A program made the position numbers and the translations under genes. This document shows, piece by piece, positions 55,509 to 64,000 of a stretch of 64,000 nucleotides of DNA. Source of the DNA: Chthonomonadia bacterium (GTDB lineage Bacteria > Armatimonadota > HRBIN16); assembly GCA_013314755.1 (NCBI GenBank), contig JABUFA010000006.1, forward strand, positions 1 to 64,000. The letters are read 5' to 3'. The notes beneath the pieces were generated by a model. That model saw nothing but the letters and a program-made list of their open reading frames with translations, made no database searches and had not been told where the DNA came from. Every line of letters starts with the position of its first letter. Within the stretch, counting starts at the first letter, position 1.

Positions 55509-56493
55509 GGTGCGGGCGGGCATTGTGGGGGTCGGCGTGGGGATTCCTGAACCTGTGCTGACCAATCATGACCTTGAACAGCGCATCGATACCAGCGACG
55601 AGTGGATTGTGACTCGCACCGGCATCCGCGAGCGGCGCGTTGCTCCCCCCGATGTGGCGACTTCCGACCTCGCCGCGCAGGCGGCACATCAGGCTCTGCA
55701 GAACGCGGGCAGGGGCGCCGAGGAGGTTGACCTGATTGTGGTCGCCACCGCTACTCCCGATATGCCCTGGCCCTCCACCGCCTGCCTGGTTCAGGCGAAG
55801 ATTGGGGCGGTTCGGGCGGCGGCGTTTGACCTCAATGCGGTGTGCTCGGGGTTTGTGTACGCGCTGTGGATGGCGGCGCAGGCGGTGGAGACGGGAGCGT
55901 ATCGCTGTGTGCTCGTGATTGGTGCCGACATCCTGTCGCGTCAGGTCAACTGGGAGGACCGCAGCACCTGCGTGCTGTTTGGCGACGGCGCAGGTGCGGT
56001 GGTGCTGGCACCGGTGGAAGAGCCTTATGGCGTGCTGTCCGGCGTTCTGGGCGCGGATGGCACGGGCGCACCGCTGTTGAACGTTCCCGCCGGCGGCACG
56101 CGCGAACCGCTCAGCCCGGAGGTGATTGCCTGTAAGCGTCACACCATCCACATGCGCGGGCGTGAGGTGTTCAAGTTTGCGGTGACCATCATGGGCGAGG
56201 TATCGGTGCAGGCGCTGGAAAAAGCAGGCATCGCCCCCGAGGAGGTGAACCTCTTCATCCCGCACCAGGCGAATATCCGCATCATCCAGGCGGCAGCCGA
56301 GCGACTGAACCTGCCGATGGAGCGGGTGTTCGTGAACGTCGACCGCTACGGCAACACTTCGGCGGCGTCCATCCCCATCGCTGTCTACGAAGCGTGGGAG
56401 CAAGGACGCCTGAAGAAGGGCGACCTGGTGGTGGTGGTCGGTTTCGGCGCGGGGCTGACGTGGGGAGCCTGTGTGATACGGTGGGCATATTAG
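55498..56493 (+). CDS. fabH: 3-oxoacyl-ACP synthase III
   Basis: It starts fatty-acid synthesis by condensing acetyl-CoA with malonyl-ACP. The 331-aa protein has the catalytic triad: Cys in AFDLNAVCSGFVYAL (about residue 113), His in LFIPHQANIRII and Asn in RYGNTSAASIPIA. The N-terminal segment SDEWIVTRTGIRERRVA is family-typical. The ATG within the plsX end is set by CAGGAGAG upstream. Confidence 0.96.
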   Translation: MRSKVRAGIVGVGVGIPEPVLTNHDLEQRIDTSDEWIVTRTGIRERRVAPPDVATSDLAAQAAHQALQNAGRGAEEVDLIVVATATPDMPWPSTACLVQAKIGAVRAAAFDLNAVCSGFVYALWMAAQAVETGAYRCVLVIGADILSRQVNWEDRSTCVLFGDGAGAVVLAPVEEPYGVLSGVLGADGTGAPLLNVPAGGTREPLSPEVIACKRHTIHMRGREVFKFAVTIMGEVSVQALEKAGIAPEEVNLFIPHQANIRIIQAAAERLNLPMERVFVNVDRYGNTSAASIPIAVYEAWEQGRLKKGDLVVVVGFGAGLTWGACVIRWAY

Positions 56494-56504
56494 GAGGTAC
56501 TGGC

Positions 56505-57437
56505 ATGATTGCGCTGGTTTTTCCGGGACAGGGTTCGCAGACGCCGGGCATGGGCAAAAGCGTTGCCGAAGAGTTTGGCTCGGCGCGGTGCGTCTATGAA
56601 GAGGCAGATGAGATACTGGGCTACCGACTGAGTGCGTTGTGCTTTGAAGGAAGCGAAGAGGAGCTGCGCCAGACGGTTCACGCCCAGCCTGCGCTGTTCG
56701 TGACGAGCATCGCGATATGGCATGTCCTGCGCGAGCTGGTGGATCCGAAGCCGGTGTGCGTGGCGGGGCACAGCGTGGGCGAGTACGCTGCGCTGGTTGC
56801 GGCTGGCGTGCTGGACTGGCAGGATGGGCTGAAGCTGGTGCAGGCGCGGGCGCGGGCGATGCAGGAAGCGGCGGAGCGAACGCCGGGCACGATGGCGGCG
56901 GTGCTGGGACTGGATGCCGACGCGGTGGAAGCGGCGTGCAAGGAGGCGTCATCCGCAGGCGTTGTGGTGGTGGCGAACCTGAACTGTCCGGGTCAGATAG
57001 TTATCTCAGGTCAGAGCGAGGCGGTAGCAAAGGCAGGCGAGCTGTGCAAAGCGAAAGGCGCGAAGCGGGTAATCCCCCTGCGCGTCAGCGGGGCGTTCCA
57101 TTCGCCGTTGATGCAGGATGCCGCTGAGCGGTTCCGCGAGGCTCTGCAGGCGGTCACTTTCCATCCACCGAAGGTACCCGTTGTGGCGAACCGCACGGCG
57201 GACGTTCTGCCGGAAGATACCGATTTCGTCGCCCTGATGACCGAGCAGTTGCTCAACCCGGTGCGCTGGGAGGAGAGCGTGCGCCGGATGTGGGACCTGG
57301 GGGCGAGGCTGTTTGTGGAGCTGGGCCCCGGGGACGTGCTGAGCGGGCTGGTGCGCCGCACGGTGGCAGAGGCACAGACGCTGGGCGTGCATACTGCAGA
57401 GGACGTGCGCCGCGCCGCAGAGGTGTTGAGGGTATAA
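56505..57437 (+). CDS. fabD: Malonyl-CoA:ACP transacylase
   Basis: It loads malonyl onto ACP. A 310-aa enzyme with the N-terminal FPGQGSQTPGMGK loop, VAGHSVGEYAALVAAG with the catalytic Ser (about residue 91), and VSGAFHSPLMQDA with the catalytic His (about 203). TAGGAGGT precedes the ATG at 56505; a longer upstream reading is an out-of-frame shadow of fabH. Confidence 0.96.
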   Translation: MIALVFPGQGSQTPGMGKSVAEEFGSARCVYEEADEILGYRLSALCFEGSEEELRQTVHAQPALFVTSIAIWHVLRELVDPKPVCVAGHSVGEYAALVAAGVLDWQDGLKLVQARARAMQEAAERTPGTMAAVLGLDADAVEAACKEASSAGVVVVANLNCPGQIVISGQSEAVAKAGELCKAKGAKRVIPLRVSGAFHSPLMQDAAERFREALQAVTFHPPKVPVVANRTADVLPEDTDFVALMTEQLLNPVRWEESVRRMWDLGARLFVELGPGDVLSGLVRRTVAEAQTLGVHTAEDVRRAAEVLRV

Positions 57438-57464
57438 ACGAAAAACACACACGGGGAGGACGGG

Positions 57465-58217
57465 TTGAGGCTGGAAGGCAAGATTGCGCTGGTAACCGGC
57501 GCAGGAAAAGACAGTCGGGGCATCGGGCACGGTATCGCGCTGGCGCTGGCGCGTGAGGGCGCGGATGTAGCGGTGGCATCTCATACCCTGGCGAACGCAC
57601 TGAGGGTGGTAGATGCCGTGCAGTCACTAAGCAGGCGCGCACTGGCGGTGGAGATGGACGTCTCGCGGGCGGAATCGGTGGAGGCGGGCGTGAACGAGGT
57701 GTTGAACGCCTTCGGGCGGATAGACATTCTGGTCAACAATGCGGGTATCACGCGCGACGCCCTGCTGGTGCGCATGAGGGAGGAAGACTGGGACGCGGTG
57801 CTGGATGTGAACCTGAAGGGGGCGTTTCTGTGCAGTCGCGCCGTCGCCAAGGTGATGATGAAACAGCGGGCGGGCTGTATCGTGAACATCACCTCCATCA
57901 TGGGGCTGACGGGCAACGCCGGTCAGGCGAACTATTCCTCCGCGAAAGCGGGACTGATTGGTCTGACCAAATCGCTGGCGCGGGAGCTGGGTTCACGTGG
58001 TATCCGTGTCAACGCGGTGGCGCCCGGCTGGATAGAAACCGCCATGACCGACTCCCTGCCCGACGCGGTGCGTGAGGCTATCCTGAAGCAGATACCGCTG
58101 GGGCGGCTGGGCAGGGCAGAGGATGTGGCAGGAGCGGTGGTGTTCCTGTGCAGTGAGGAATCCGCCTACATCACCGGGCAGGTCTTGACGGTGGACGGCG
58201 GTCTCGTTATGATATAG
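57465..58217 (+). CDS. fabG: 3-oxoacyl-ACP reductase
   Basis: The NADPH-dependent keto-reduction step of fatty-acid elongation. A 250-aa SDR: cofactor loop TGAGKDSRGIGHGIA (longer and less usual than the TG-x3-GIG of most FabG), NNAG (about residue 86), ITSIMG with the catalytic Ser, YSSAK with Tyr and Lys. PGWIETAMTD and VDGGLVMI are family-typical. The start is TTG after a GGGGAGGA site. A proteobacterial FabI-like reductase has a similar loop, but the YSSAK spacing supports FabG. Confidence 0.93.
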   Translation: MRLEGKIALVTGAGKDSRGIGHGIALALAREGADVAVASHTLANALRVVDAVQSLSRRALAVEMDVSRAESVEAGVNEVLNAFGRIDILVNNAGITRDALLVRMREEDWDAVLDVNLKGAFLCSRAVAKVMMKQRAGCIVNITSIMGLTGNAGQANYSSAKAGLIGLTKSLARELGSRGIRVNAVAPGWIETAMTDSLPDAVREAILKQIPLGRLGRAEDVAGAVVFLCSEESAYITGQVLTVDGGLVMI

Positions 58218-58263
58218 GGAAAAGTAGCATCAGATTCAAAAAATCAAAAAACGGAGGGTACGG

Positions 58264-58503
58264 ATGAGCACATTTGACCGCATCAAGAAGGTAATCGTGG
58301 AGAAGCTGGATGTGGACGAAAACGAGGTCACTCCGCAGGCATCCTTCGCCGAAGACCTCGGCGCGGACTCGCTCGACGTGGTGGAGCTGATTATGGCGCT
58401 GGAGGAGGAGTTCAACATCGAGATTCCCGACGAGGATGCCGAAGGCATTCGCACGGTGCAGGATGCGGTGAACTACATCGAGCAGAAGCTCTCTGCAGGT
58501 TAA
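58264..58503 (+). CDS. acpP: Acyl carrier protein
   Basis: A 79-aa acidic carrier. The 4'-phosphopantetheine attachment site is the Ser in [18 protein letters not shown] (about residue 37). The ATG follows ACGGAGGGT. It lies between fabG and fabF as usual. Confidence 0.98.
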   Translation: MSTFDRIKKVIVEKLDVDENEVTPQASFAEDLGADSLDVVELIMALEEEFNIEIPDEDAEGIRTVQDAVNYIEQKLSAG

Positions 58504-58509
58504 TCGGCG

Positions 58510-59760
58510 ATGGAAGCGGTGTGGCGGCGGGTAGTAGTCACTGGGATGGGCGCCATCACCCCGTTGGGGCTGGATGTCTCCTCCTTCTGGGAGGGGCTGA
58601 AAGAGGGACGCAACGGGGTGGCGACCATTACCTCTTTCGACCCCACAGGACAGCCTGTGCGCTTCGCTGCGGAGGTCAAGGACTTCACCCCTGAAAACTA
58701 TATCGAGCGCAAAGAGGCGCGTCGCATGGACCGCTTCACGCAGTTCGCCATCGCAGCCACCATCGAAGCGCTCAACAGCTCTGGTCTGCAGATTACCGAC
58801 GAAAACCGCACACGAATCGGCACGCTGATAGCCAGCGGTATCGGCGGACTGCAGACCCTTGAGGAGCAACATAAGGTCTTTCTGGAGCGTGGTCCCGACC
58901 GGGTTAGCCCCTTCCTGATACCCATGATGATTGCCAACATGGCTTCGGGGCAGGTGGCGATTCGGTTCGGTCTGCAGGGACCCTGTACCACGGTGGTCAC
59001 TGCCTGCGCGGCGGGCACCAATGCGATTGGCGATGCGTGGGAGATTATCCGCCGCGGCGACGCCGACGTGATGATTGCAGGCGGGACAGAGGCGGCGATT
59101 ACCGCGCTTGCGCTCGCCAGTTTTGCCAACGCGCGGGCGCTCTCCACCCGTAACGATGACCCCGAACACGCCAGTCGCCCCTTTGATGCCGAACGCGACG
59201 GCTTCGTGATGGGCGAGGGGGCAGGCGTGCTGGTGCTGGAGGAGCTGGAACATGCCCTTCGGCGTGGCGCACCGATCCTGGCAGAGGTTATCGGTTATGC
59301 GATGACTGCTGACGCCTACCACATCACTGCACCCGACCCGGAAGGCGACGGGGCAAGGCGGGTGATGGAACTGGCGATGCGCAAAGCAGGCATCGCGCCC
59401 GATGAGGTGGACTATATCAATGCGCACGGCACTTCTACCCCCGCCAACGACCGGTTAGAAACCTTAGCCATCAAACGCGCCTTCGGGGAGCACGCTTACC
59501 GGCTGGCAGTAAGCTCCACCAAGTCGATGACGGGACACCTGCTGGGCGCGGCGGGCGCGGTGGAGGCGATTGCTACCGTGCTGGCTATCCAGCACCAGAC
59601 GGCACCGCCTACCATCAACTATCAGGTTCCTGACCCCGAATGCGACCTGGACTACGTACCGAATACCGCCCGTCCGATGAAGATAGACATTGCGCTCTCT
59701 AACTCCTTCGGCTTCGGTGGGCACAACGCCACGCTGGTTTTCAAGCGATGGGAGGCGTGA
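58510..59760 (+). CDS. fabF: 3-oxoacyl-ACP synthase II
   Basis: A 416-aa elongation condensing enzyme. The catalytic Cys lies in [15 protein letters not shown] (about residue 166), the first His in [12 protein letters not shown] and the second in [15 protein letters not shown]. The N-terminal [11 protein letters not shown] is the family start. It begins 6 bases after the acpP stop codon and is followed one base later by the UroD-like gene. Confidence 0.96.
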   Translation: MEAVWRRVVVTGMGAITPLGLDVSSFWEGLKEGRNGVATITSFDPTGQPVRFAAEVKDFTPENYIERKEARRMDRFTQFAIAATIEALNSSGLQITDENRTRIGTLIASGIGGLQTLEEQHKVFLERGPDRVSPFLIPMMIANMASGQVAIRFGLQGPCTTVVTACAAGTNAIGDAWEIIRRGDADVMIAGGTEAAITALALASFANARALSTRNDDPEHASRPFDAERDGFVMGEGAGVLVLEELEHALRRGAPILAEVIGYAMTADAYHITAPDPEGDGARRVMELAMRKAGIAPDEVDYINAHGTSTPANDRLETLAIKRAFGEHAYRLAVSSTKSMTGHLLGAAGAVEAIATVLAIQHQTAPPTINYQVPDPECDLDYVPNTARPMKIDIALSNSFGFGGHNATLVFKRWEA

Positions 59761-59761
59761 T

Positions 59762-60832
59762 ATGGGCGAACTGAGCACGCACGAGCGCGTCCGGCGGATG
59801 TACGAGCACCGCGAGGCAGACCGCGTGCCTATCACCGACAGCCCCTGGGGCGCCACGCTGGAACGATGGCACCGGGAGGGGATGCCGGCGGATGCCGACT
59901 TCGCCGAGTTCTTCGGGCTGGACCGGTTCGCGCATATCGGTGTCGACAACAGTCCCCGCTACCCGGGGCGGGTGGTGGAAGAGACGGAAGAGTACATCAT
60001 CACGACCTCGCCCTGGGGCGTGACGATGAAGAACTGGAAGCATCGGGGCGGCGTGCCCGAGTTTCTGGATTTCACCATTGTGGACTGGGATACCTGGCGC
60101 GAAGCCAAAGCCCGCATGACTCCCACACCCGACCGCATTCCCTGGGACTATCTGCGCCAGAACTACCGCCGGTGGCGTGAGGAAGGTTACTGGATCAGCG
60201 CAGGACTGTGGTTCGGCTTTGATGCGACGCACTCGTGGGTGGTGGGCACCGAGCGCGTGCTGATAGCAATGGTGGAACAGCCCGAATGGCTGGTGGACAT
60301 GTTCCACCACTTCTTGGATGTGAACCTTGCCCTGCTGGATATGGTCTGGGAGGCGGGCTATACCTTTGATGAGGTCACCTGGCCCGACGATATGGGCTAT
60401 AAAGGGCATCAATTCTTCTCCTTAAAGACCTATCGCGAGCTGTTGAAGCCTGCTCACCAGAGGGCGTGCGAGTGGGCACAGGCGCACGGCGTGTATGTCC
60501 GACTGCACTCCTGCGGCGACGTGCGCCCGTTCATCCCCGACCTGATCGAGATAGGCGTGAACATGCTCAACCCGCTGGAGGTCAAGGCGGGCATGGACCC
60601 CATTGCGCTCAAACAGCAGTATGGCGACCGTCTGGGCTTTCACGGCGGGCTGAACGCCGTGCTCTTTTACGATATGGACGCCATGTTCGCCGAGATGGAG
60701 CGGGTTATCCCCGTGATGAAGCAGGGCGGAGGCTATATCATCAGCTCCGACCACTCCGTGCCCGATAGCGTCAGCCTTGAGCAGTTCCGCGAGTTCGTAC
60801 GCAAGGCAAAGGAGCTGGGGAGATACGGGTAG
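59762..60832 (+). CDS. Uroporphyrinogen decarboxylase-like (URO-D superfamily) protein
   Basis: A 356-aa TIM-barrel member of the URO-D superfamily, starting MGELSTHERVRRMYEHREADRVPITDSPWG, a head typical of methyltransferase-like members rather than of heme-pathway HemE. VTWPDDMGYKGHQFFSLKTYREL is followed by VYVRLHSCGDVRPFIPDLI, whose His-x-Cys pattern matches the zinc site used by corrinoid-dependent methyltransferases of the MtbA/MtaA type. ISSDHSVPDSVSLEQFREFV ends the barrel. Its ATG is 2 bases from the fabF stop codon, so it is cotranscribed with the fab genes. The substrate is unknown. Confidence 0.8.
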   Translation: MGELSTHERVRRMYEHREADRVPITDSPWGATLERWHREGMPADADFAEFFGLDRFAHIGVDNSPRYPGRVVEETEEYIITTSPWGVTMKNWKHRGGVPEFLDFTIVDWDTWREAKARMTPTPDRIPWDYLRQNYRRWREEGYWISAGLWFGFDATHSWVVGTERVLIAMVEQPEWLVDMFHHFLDVNLALLDMVWEAGYTFDEVTWPDDMGYKGHQFFSLKTYRELLKPAHQRACEWAQAHGVYVRLHSCGDVRPFIPDLIEIGVNMLNPLEVKAGMDPIALKQQYGDRLGFHGGLNAVLFYDMDAMFAEMERVIPVMKQGGGYIISSDHSVPDSVSLEQFREFVRKAKELGRYG

Positions 60833-60879
60833 TTTGGCATCCGAAATGGTCGTCGGAAGCGCTCAGTAGTTTCACACCT

Positions 60880-61055
60880 CTGTAGGGGCAACCCCCTGTG
60901 GTTGCCCCTTTCTGAATAGAGTCCTCACCCCGACCATCTCCCACGAGGAGAGGGCAATACAGGGTAAACCCCTCTCCCGACCTCTCCCCGACGCGGGGAG
61001 AGGGGAATCTTCCGGTGAGCCGACTGCAGGGGCAACCTCTTGTGGTTGCCCTCTC
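60880..61055. repeat. Dispersed inverted-repeat cluster, copy B
   Basis: The 234-base gap between the UroD-like gene and ctaA contains two GGGGCAACC-type palindromes (60884-60907 and 61027-61052), a CTCTCCC-type unit near 60926-60955 and the 35-base CCCCGACGCGGGG-containing unit at 60969-61003. Units and order match copy A at 4117-4350, with one extra terminal palindrome. No gene is seen. Confidence 0.75.
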
Positions 61056-61066
61056 GCTTTCCAGCG

Positions 61067-62011
61067 TTATGGGTGGCTGGGCGAAGGGACAGAAGAGGGA
61101 GAGGGTATCGTTTGCTCCTGCCTCGCCACCGATAGCGATACCGCCGCCAGCAACACCAGCACCACCCAGATGAGGTCAGATAGTAATAGATGCACAATCT
61201 GCATCCAGACCGGCGCTTTCAGAACCACGTTGATACTGCCTGCCAGCATCTGCACTACATACAACAACATCAGCGCAATCACCAGACGGGCGGTCAGGGG
61301 CTGGGGACGCAGATCCAGCAGGCGAAAGCCCATCACCGAAAGGTATATCCCCACCAGCACGGCAACAATCGGGTGAATCGGGCGGATGGCAACCAGCGTA
61401 CGCACCAGGGGCGACTCCTGCGGCGTTACCCCCAGCCCCAGAAACAGCGTGTCGCCCAGTGCAATCACCGCGCCGGTCATGCCCAGCACCAGCACGCTTA
61501 ACATACCTGCCCCCAGCCAGCGCAGGACCGCACCCTGACCGCGCAGACGGATTGCCTCGCCACCGGACGCCCACCACGCTGTGAGCGTGAGCGCACCCAG
61601 CAAGAGAAAGGTGTTGACCAGATGCACTGCCATCGACACGGCACGGGCGACCGAGGTATTGTGCGCCACCCATTCAAAAAGCACCAACCCCGCTCCCACC
61701 AGCGCCTCGGTGGTGATGAACAGCAGGGATAGCGAAGCGCCAAGACGCACAATGTGGCGGCGCGGATAGGCACGAAACGCCCAGATGAACATCGTTAGGA
61801 CCGCCAGCAGTGCTATACCGCTGGTAGCGCGATGCGTGAACTCGATCAGCATTTCCACCGATTGGGGACGGGGGATAATCTCGCCGTTGCAGGTGGGCCA
61901 GTGGCTTCCGCAGCCCGCGCCGCTGCCCGTCGCCCGCACATACGCTCCCCACAGAACCACGGCGACGTTGTATACCAGCACGCCCCAGCAGAACTTTGCA
62001 AATCGGTTCAT
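61067..62011 (-). CDS. ctaA: Heme A synthase (COX15/CtaA)
   Basis: It converts heme O to heme A for aa3-type oxidases. A 314-aa protein with eight predicted helices. The first helix pair includes VRATGSGAGCGSHWPTCNG, which carries the conserved Cys pair, and FTHRATSGIALLAVL holds the first heme-ligand His. Later HLVNTFLLLGALTL and IHPIVAVLVGIYLSV supply further His residues. Its presence implies aerobic respiration through a heme-copper oxidase. It lies 37 bases after the glycosyltransferase gene and is probably cotranscribed. Confidence 0.93.
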   Translation of the reverse strand: MNRFAKFCWGVLVYNVAVVLWGAYVRATGSGAGCGSHWPTCNGEIIPRPQSVEMLIEFTHRATSGIALLAVLTMFIWAFRAYPRRHIVRLGASLSLLFITTEALVGAGLVLFEWVAHNTSVARAVSMAVHLVNTFLLLGALTLTAWWASGGEAIRLRGQGAVLRWLGAGMLSVLVLGMTGAVIALGDTLFLGLGVTPQESPLVRTLVAIRPIHPIVAVLVGIYLSVMGFRLLDLRPQPLTARLVIALMLLYVVQMLAGSINVVLKAPVWMQIVHLLLSDLIWVVLVLLAAVSLSVARQEQTIPSPSSVPSPSHP

Positions 62012-62048
62012 GGCAGACCCCTCACACGTTCTTCTGCCTGATTATACC

Positions 62049-63917
62049 TTATCGGCGTGCTATCGCTGTCGGGCGCGGGCGAACCTCGAAGACCACCACC
62101 GACCGCTCGCGGAACCTCTCTATCAGTGCCCCCCGTGCGATGGCATCGTTCAGCAGGCGGCGCCAGTGTTCCTGTTCTGAACCGGGCGGCACGAAAGCCA
62201 GATTCTGCATCACATACTGATACCCCATCCGGTGCAGGGCACGTACCAGCATATCGCCGTCGGTGAACGATTCGTAGTCAATCAGCGTGTGGTGACCGGG
62301 GTTGCCCCACAGGTAGCGTCGCTGAAGGTAGAAGCCGCGCGTTTCATCGTACAGGATGACGCCTGCTTCGCGCGGGGTGTTGCGGTTGAGCCAGTCAGAG
62401 GCTTGCCACACGCCAGCCAGGGCGCGGTCCAGATAGGCAGAGCTTCCTTCCCTCCATACCGTCAGCGCGCGGCTCCACAGCGGCGAAATGCCCATCACGC
62501 ACCACAGCACCTGCAGGGCTATCGCTACCTGCATCGCTCGCGCAGTGAAGCGAGAGGTATTTTGCACCGCCAGCCAGCCGCACAGCAGAGACATCAGTGG
62601 GAAGACAGGCATCAGGTAGCGCACCTGCTGCATCAGCACGAACCACAACGCCAGCGATACCAGCAGGAACGGTATCCACCAGCGCGAGGCGGAAGGCAAA
62701 CCTCGGGCGAACAGCAGGGGGATGAACCCTGCCAGATACACGAACCCCGCCGATCCCACGAAGGGAAGCGGATCGAAGAAACGGCTCCAGTAGAACGTCA
62801 GGTTGAACGGCGCCATCAGCAGTTTATACGGCTCCCTACCCAGCCCAAACGCCAGCTGCGCTTCGCGGTAGATACGCGCGTTTTCCGCCGTCCAGTTGCG
62901 CCCGCCGAAAATCTCGTAAAAGTAGGGATAGACAGGATTGCCCGTGTAGAGGTAGGTCTTGATATACCATGGTGCACCCACCAGCACGGCAATACCCACA
63001 CACAGTGCGATGTCTGCAATCCGCACCCGTTTATGGCGCACAGCCTCCCACAGCAGGAACAGCGCCACCAGCCCCACACTGCCCAGCGCGGTCATCTTCG
63101 TGCCCAGCGCGAGACCGCCCATCAACCCTGCCAGCACCAGCCATCGCCGACGTGTGGATGGGTCGCTTTCGCCGACGGCATTCCAGCCCGCAAGTAGAAA
63201 GAGCAAAGTATAGGCGGTGGTGGCTACGTCTGCATAGGCGACGGTCGCTTCCCACAGCACCACCGGCACCGAAATCAGGCTGGCAACCGCCCAGCTACCG
63301 CTGTAGCCCGACCGTCGTGCGAAGGCAAGAATCGCCGCCAGCGTGAGGAGCAGTGTCGCCCAGTGAAAAAGCTTTGCACCGCCTGCCCCTGCGCCGATGC
63401 CCAGCGCCCACAGGTACTGCATCTCTATCACGAACGGGAAGTTAGAGTGGTGCATGAAGGGGATATAGCCGATGCGCCCCTCACGAAGCCAGATGGCAGG
63501 AGCAGCCAGATGGTAGGAAAGCCCATCCCAGTCGGTCGCAGCGGGAGGCGATGCCACCATCGGCAGAGCCAACAACGCGATGAGCCCTCCTGCCAACCAC
63601 TCCCGCCATGTCGGTTTAGGTTCGCGAGATCCATCGGCGCGTCGCCGGAGCAGCAGCGCCGAGAGCAGTATCGCTACCAGCACCGCCCACAACGCCCACG
63701 GTGTGGTCCAGCCGGCAAGCCCCAGAGCCAGCACCAGATAGGATAGCGCGCCAGTGCTTAAAGCCAGCCCGAACGCCAGCCGCTCCGCCGTGTCCGCGAA
63801 CGGCAGGCGTAGTCTCGCACACCATACCCCCCCGCTCCATGCCAGCAGGGCGACGATGGGAAGGATAACCACCCAGACCCAGGGGTGATACAGCACCACG
63901 TTTGCCAATCCCGCCAC
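62049..63917 (-). CDS. Membrane glycosyltransferase of the GT39/PMT type (ArnT-like)
   Basis: A 622-aa polytopic protein with about 12 helices, read from a GTG at 63917. The N-terminal catalytic loop has DWDGLSYHLAAPAIWLREG (about residues 130-148), the acidic motif of dolichyl- or undecaprenyl-phosphate-sugar mannosyltransferases of the PMT_2/GT39 fold. A soluble C-terminal part includes NTPREAGVILYDETRGFYLQRR and ends with a basic tail. It probably glycosylates proteins, lipids or polymers outside the membrane. The start is uncertain because other GTG codons lie close by (for example VVLYHP). Confidence 0.82.
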   Translation of the reverse strand: MAGLANVVLYHPWVWVVILPIVALLAWSGGVWCARLRLPFADTAERLAFGLALSTGALSYLVLALGLAGWTTPWALWAVLVAILLSALLLRRRADGSREPKPTWREWLAGGLIALLALPMVASPPAATDWDGLSYHLAAPAIWLREGRIGYIPFMHHSNFPFVIEMQYLWALGIGAGAGGAKLFHWATLLLTLAAILAFARRSGYSGSWAVASLISVPVVLWEATVAYADVATTAYTLLFLLAGWNAVGESDPSTRRRWLVLAGLMGGLALGTKMTALGSVGLVALFLLWEAVRHKRVRIADIALCVGIAVLVGAPWYIKTYLYTGNPVYPYFYEIFGGRNWTAENARIYREAQLAFGLGREPYKLLMAPFNLTFYWSRFFDPLPFVGSAGFVYLAGFIPLLFARGLPSASRWWIPFLLVSLALWFVLMQQVRYLMPVFPLMSLLCGWLAVQNTSRFTARAMQVAIALQVLWCVMGISPLWSRALTVWREGSSAYLDRALAGVWQASDWLNRNTPREAGVILYDETRGFYLQRRYLWGNPGHHTLIDYESFTDGDMLVRALHRMGYQYVMQNLAFVPPGSEQEHWRRLLNDAIARGALIERFRERSVVVFEVRPRPTAIARR

Positions 63918-64000
63918 TCCGTCTCTGCGTTATCGCTCACAGCAAGTATAACCGAAAGGGCGGGCGCAATGCCAGTGCCGTGCTTGCCTTTCCCCTTCTA

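Overview
The window looks like chromosomal DNA from a moderately GC-rich bacterium, most plausibly an uncultivated, possibly thermophilic member of the Armatimonadota. That is an inference. It rests on two prepilin-type proteins with [14 protein letters not shown] leaders (one with a C-terminal ADGHV-type motif), a secreted protein with a dockerin-like tail, secreted DUF4838 and CBM-type carbohydrate proteins, and a Firmicutes-like recG-coaD-ackA-rpmF-fab gene order. There is no phage, insertion sequence, rRNA operon or CRISPR array. Most genes have clear Shine-Dalgarno sequences, and many neighbours overlap by ATGA or TGATG.

Left third (1-23.2 kb). A dockerin-tailed secreted protein, mnmG and a BrkB-family membrane protein run rightward. 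A glycosyltransferase, a Ppx/GppA phosphatase, a frameshifted small membrane protein and a prepilin-like protein run leftward. rhaB (rhamnulokinase) converges on a TerC-family membrane protein that sits behind a clear yybP-ykoY manganese riboswitch with an overlapping terminator. Next come tRNA-His and tRNA-Arg, followed by a leftward gene train read purL, mntA, hepT, uxaE, SGNH hydrolase, 2-hydroxyacid dehydrogenase, CDF cation exporter, DUF4838 protein, tpiA. The mntA-hepT pair is a nucleotidyltransferase/HEPN toxin-antitoxin module coupled by start/stop overlaps to both flanking metabolic genes.

Middle (23.2-40.5 kb). Here lie a hybrid histidine kinase, a large secreted CBM/glycosidase-like protein, a DEDD exonuclease, an unrecognised 186-aa protein behind a consensus promoter and a long leader, a TolC-family protein, an array of eight different short hairpins, xerC and trmFO, a second prepilin-like protein, a Gfo/Idh/MocA oxidoreductase, a candidate structured RNA, and a coupled glycosyltransferase-adenylate ligase-rhaA set. 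rhaA and rhaB are both present but about 27 kb apart. Together with uxaE and the secreted carbohydrate proteins they suggest use of rhamnose- and uronate-containing plant polysaccharides.

Right part (40.5-64 kb). The most notable locus is a leftward hdrC-hdrB-hdrA-mvhD-mvhG-mvhA-protease operon. It encodes a complete heterodisulfide-reductase/[NiFe]-hydrogenase complex of the methanogen electron-bifurcating type, preceded by a good promoter. An ankyrin-repeat protein follows. Then comes a rightward housekeeping train: recG, coaD, a coiled-coil protein, ackA, DUF177, rpmF, plsX, fabH, fabD, fabG, acpP, fabF and a UroD-like protein. It links CoA synthesis, acetate metabolism, ribosomal protein L32 and fatty-acid synthesis. 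The window closes with heme A synthase (ctaA/COX15), which implies aerobic heme-copper respiration, and a membrane glycosyltransferase. A dispersed inverted-repeat family occurs in two intergenic regions about 57 kb apart.
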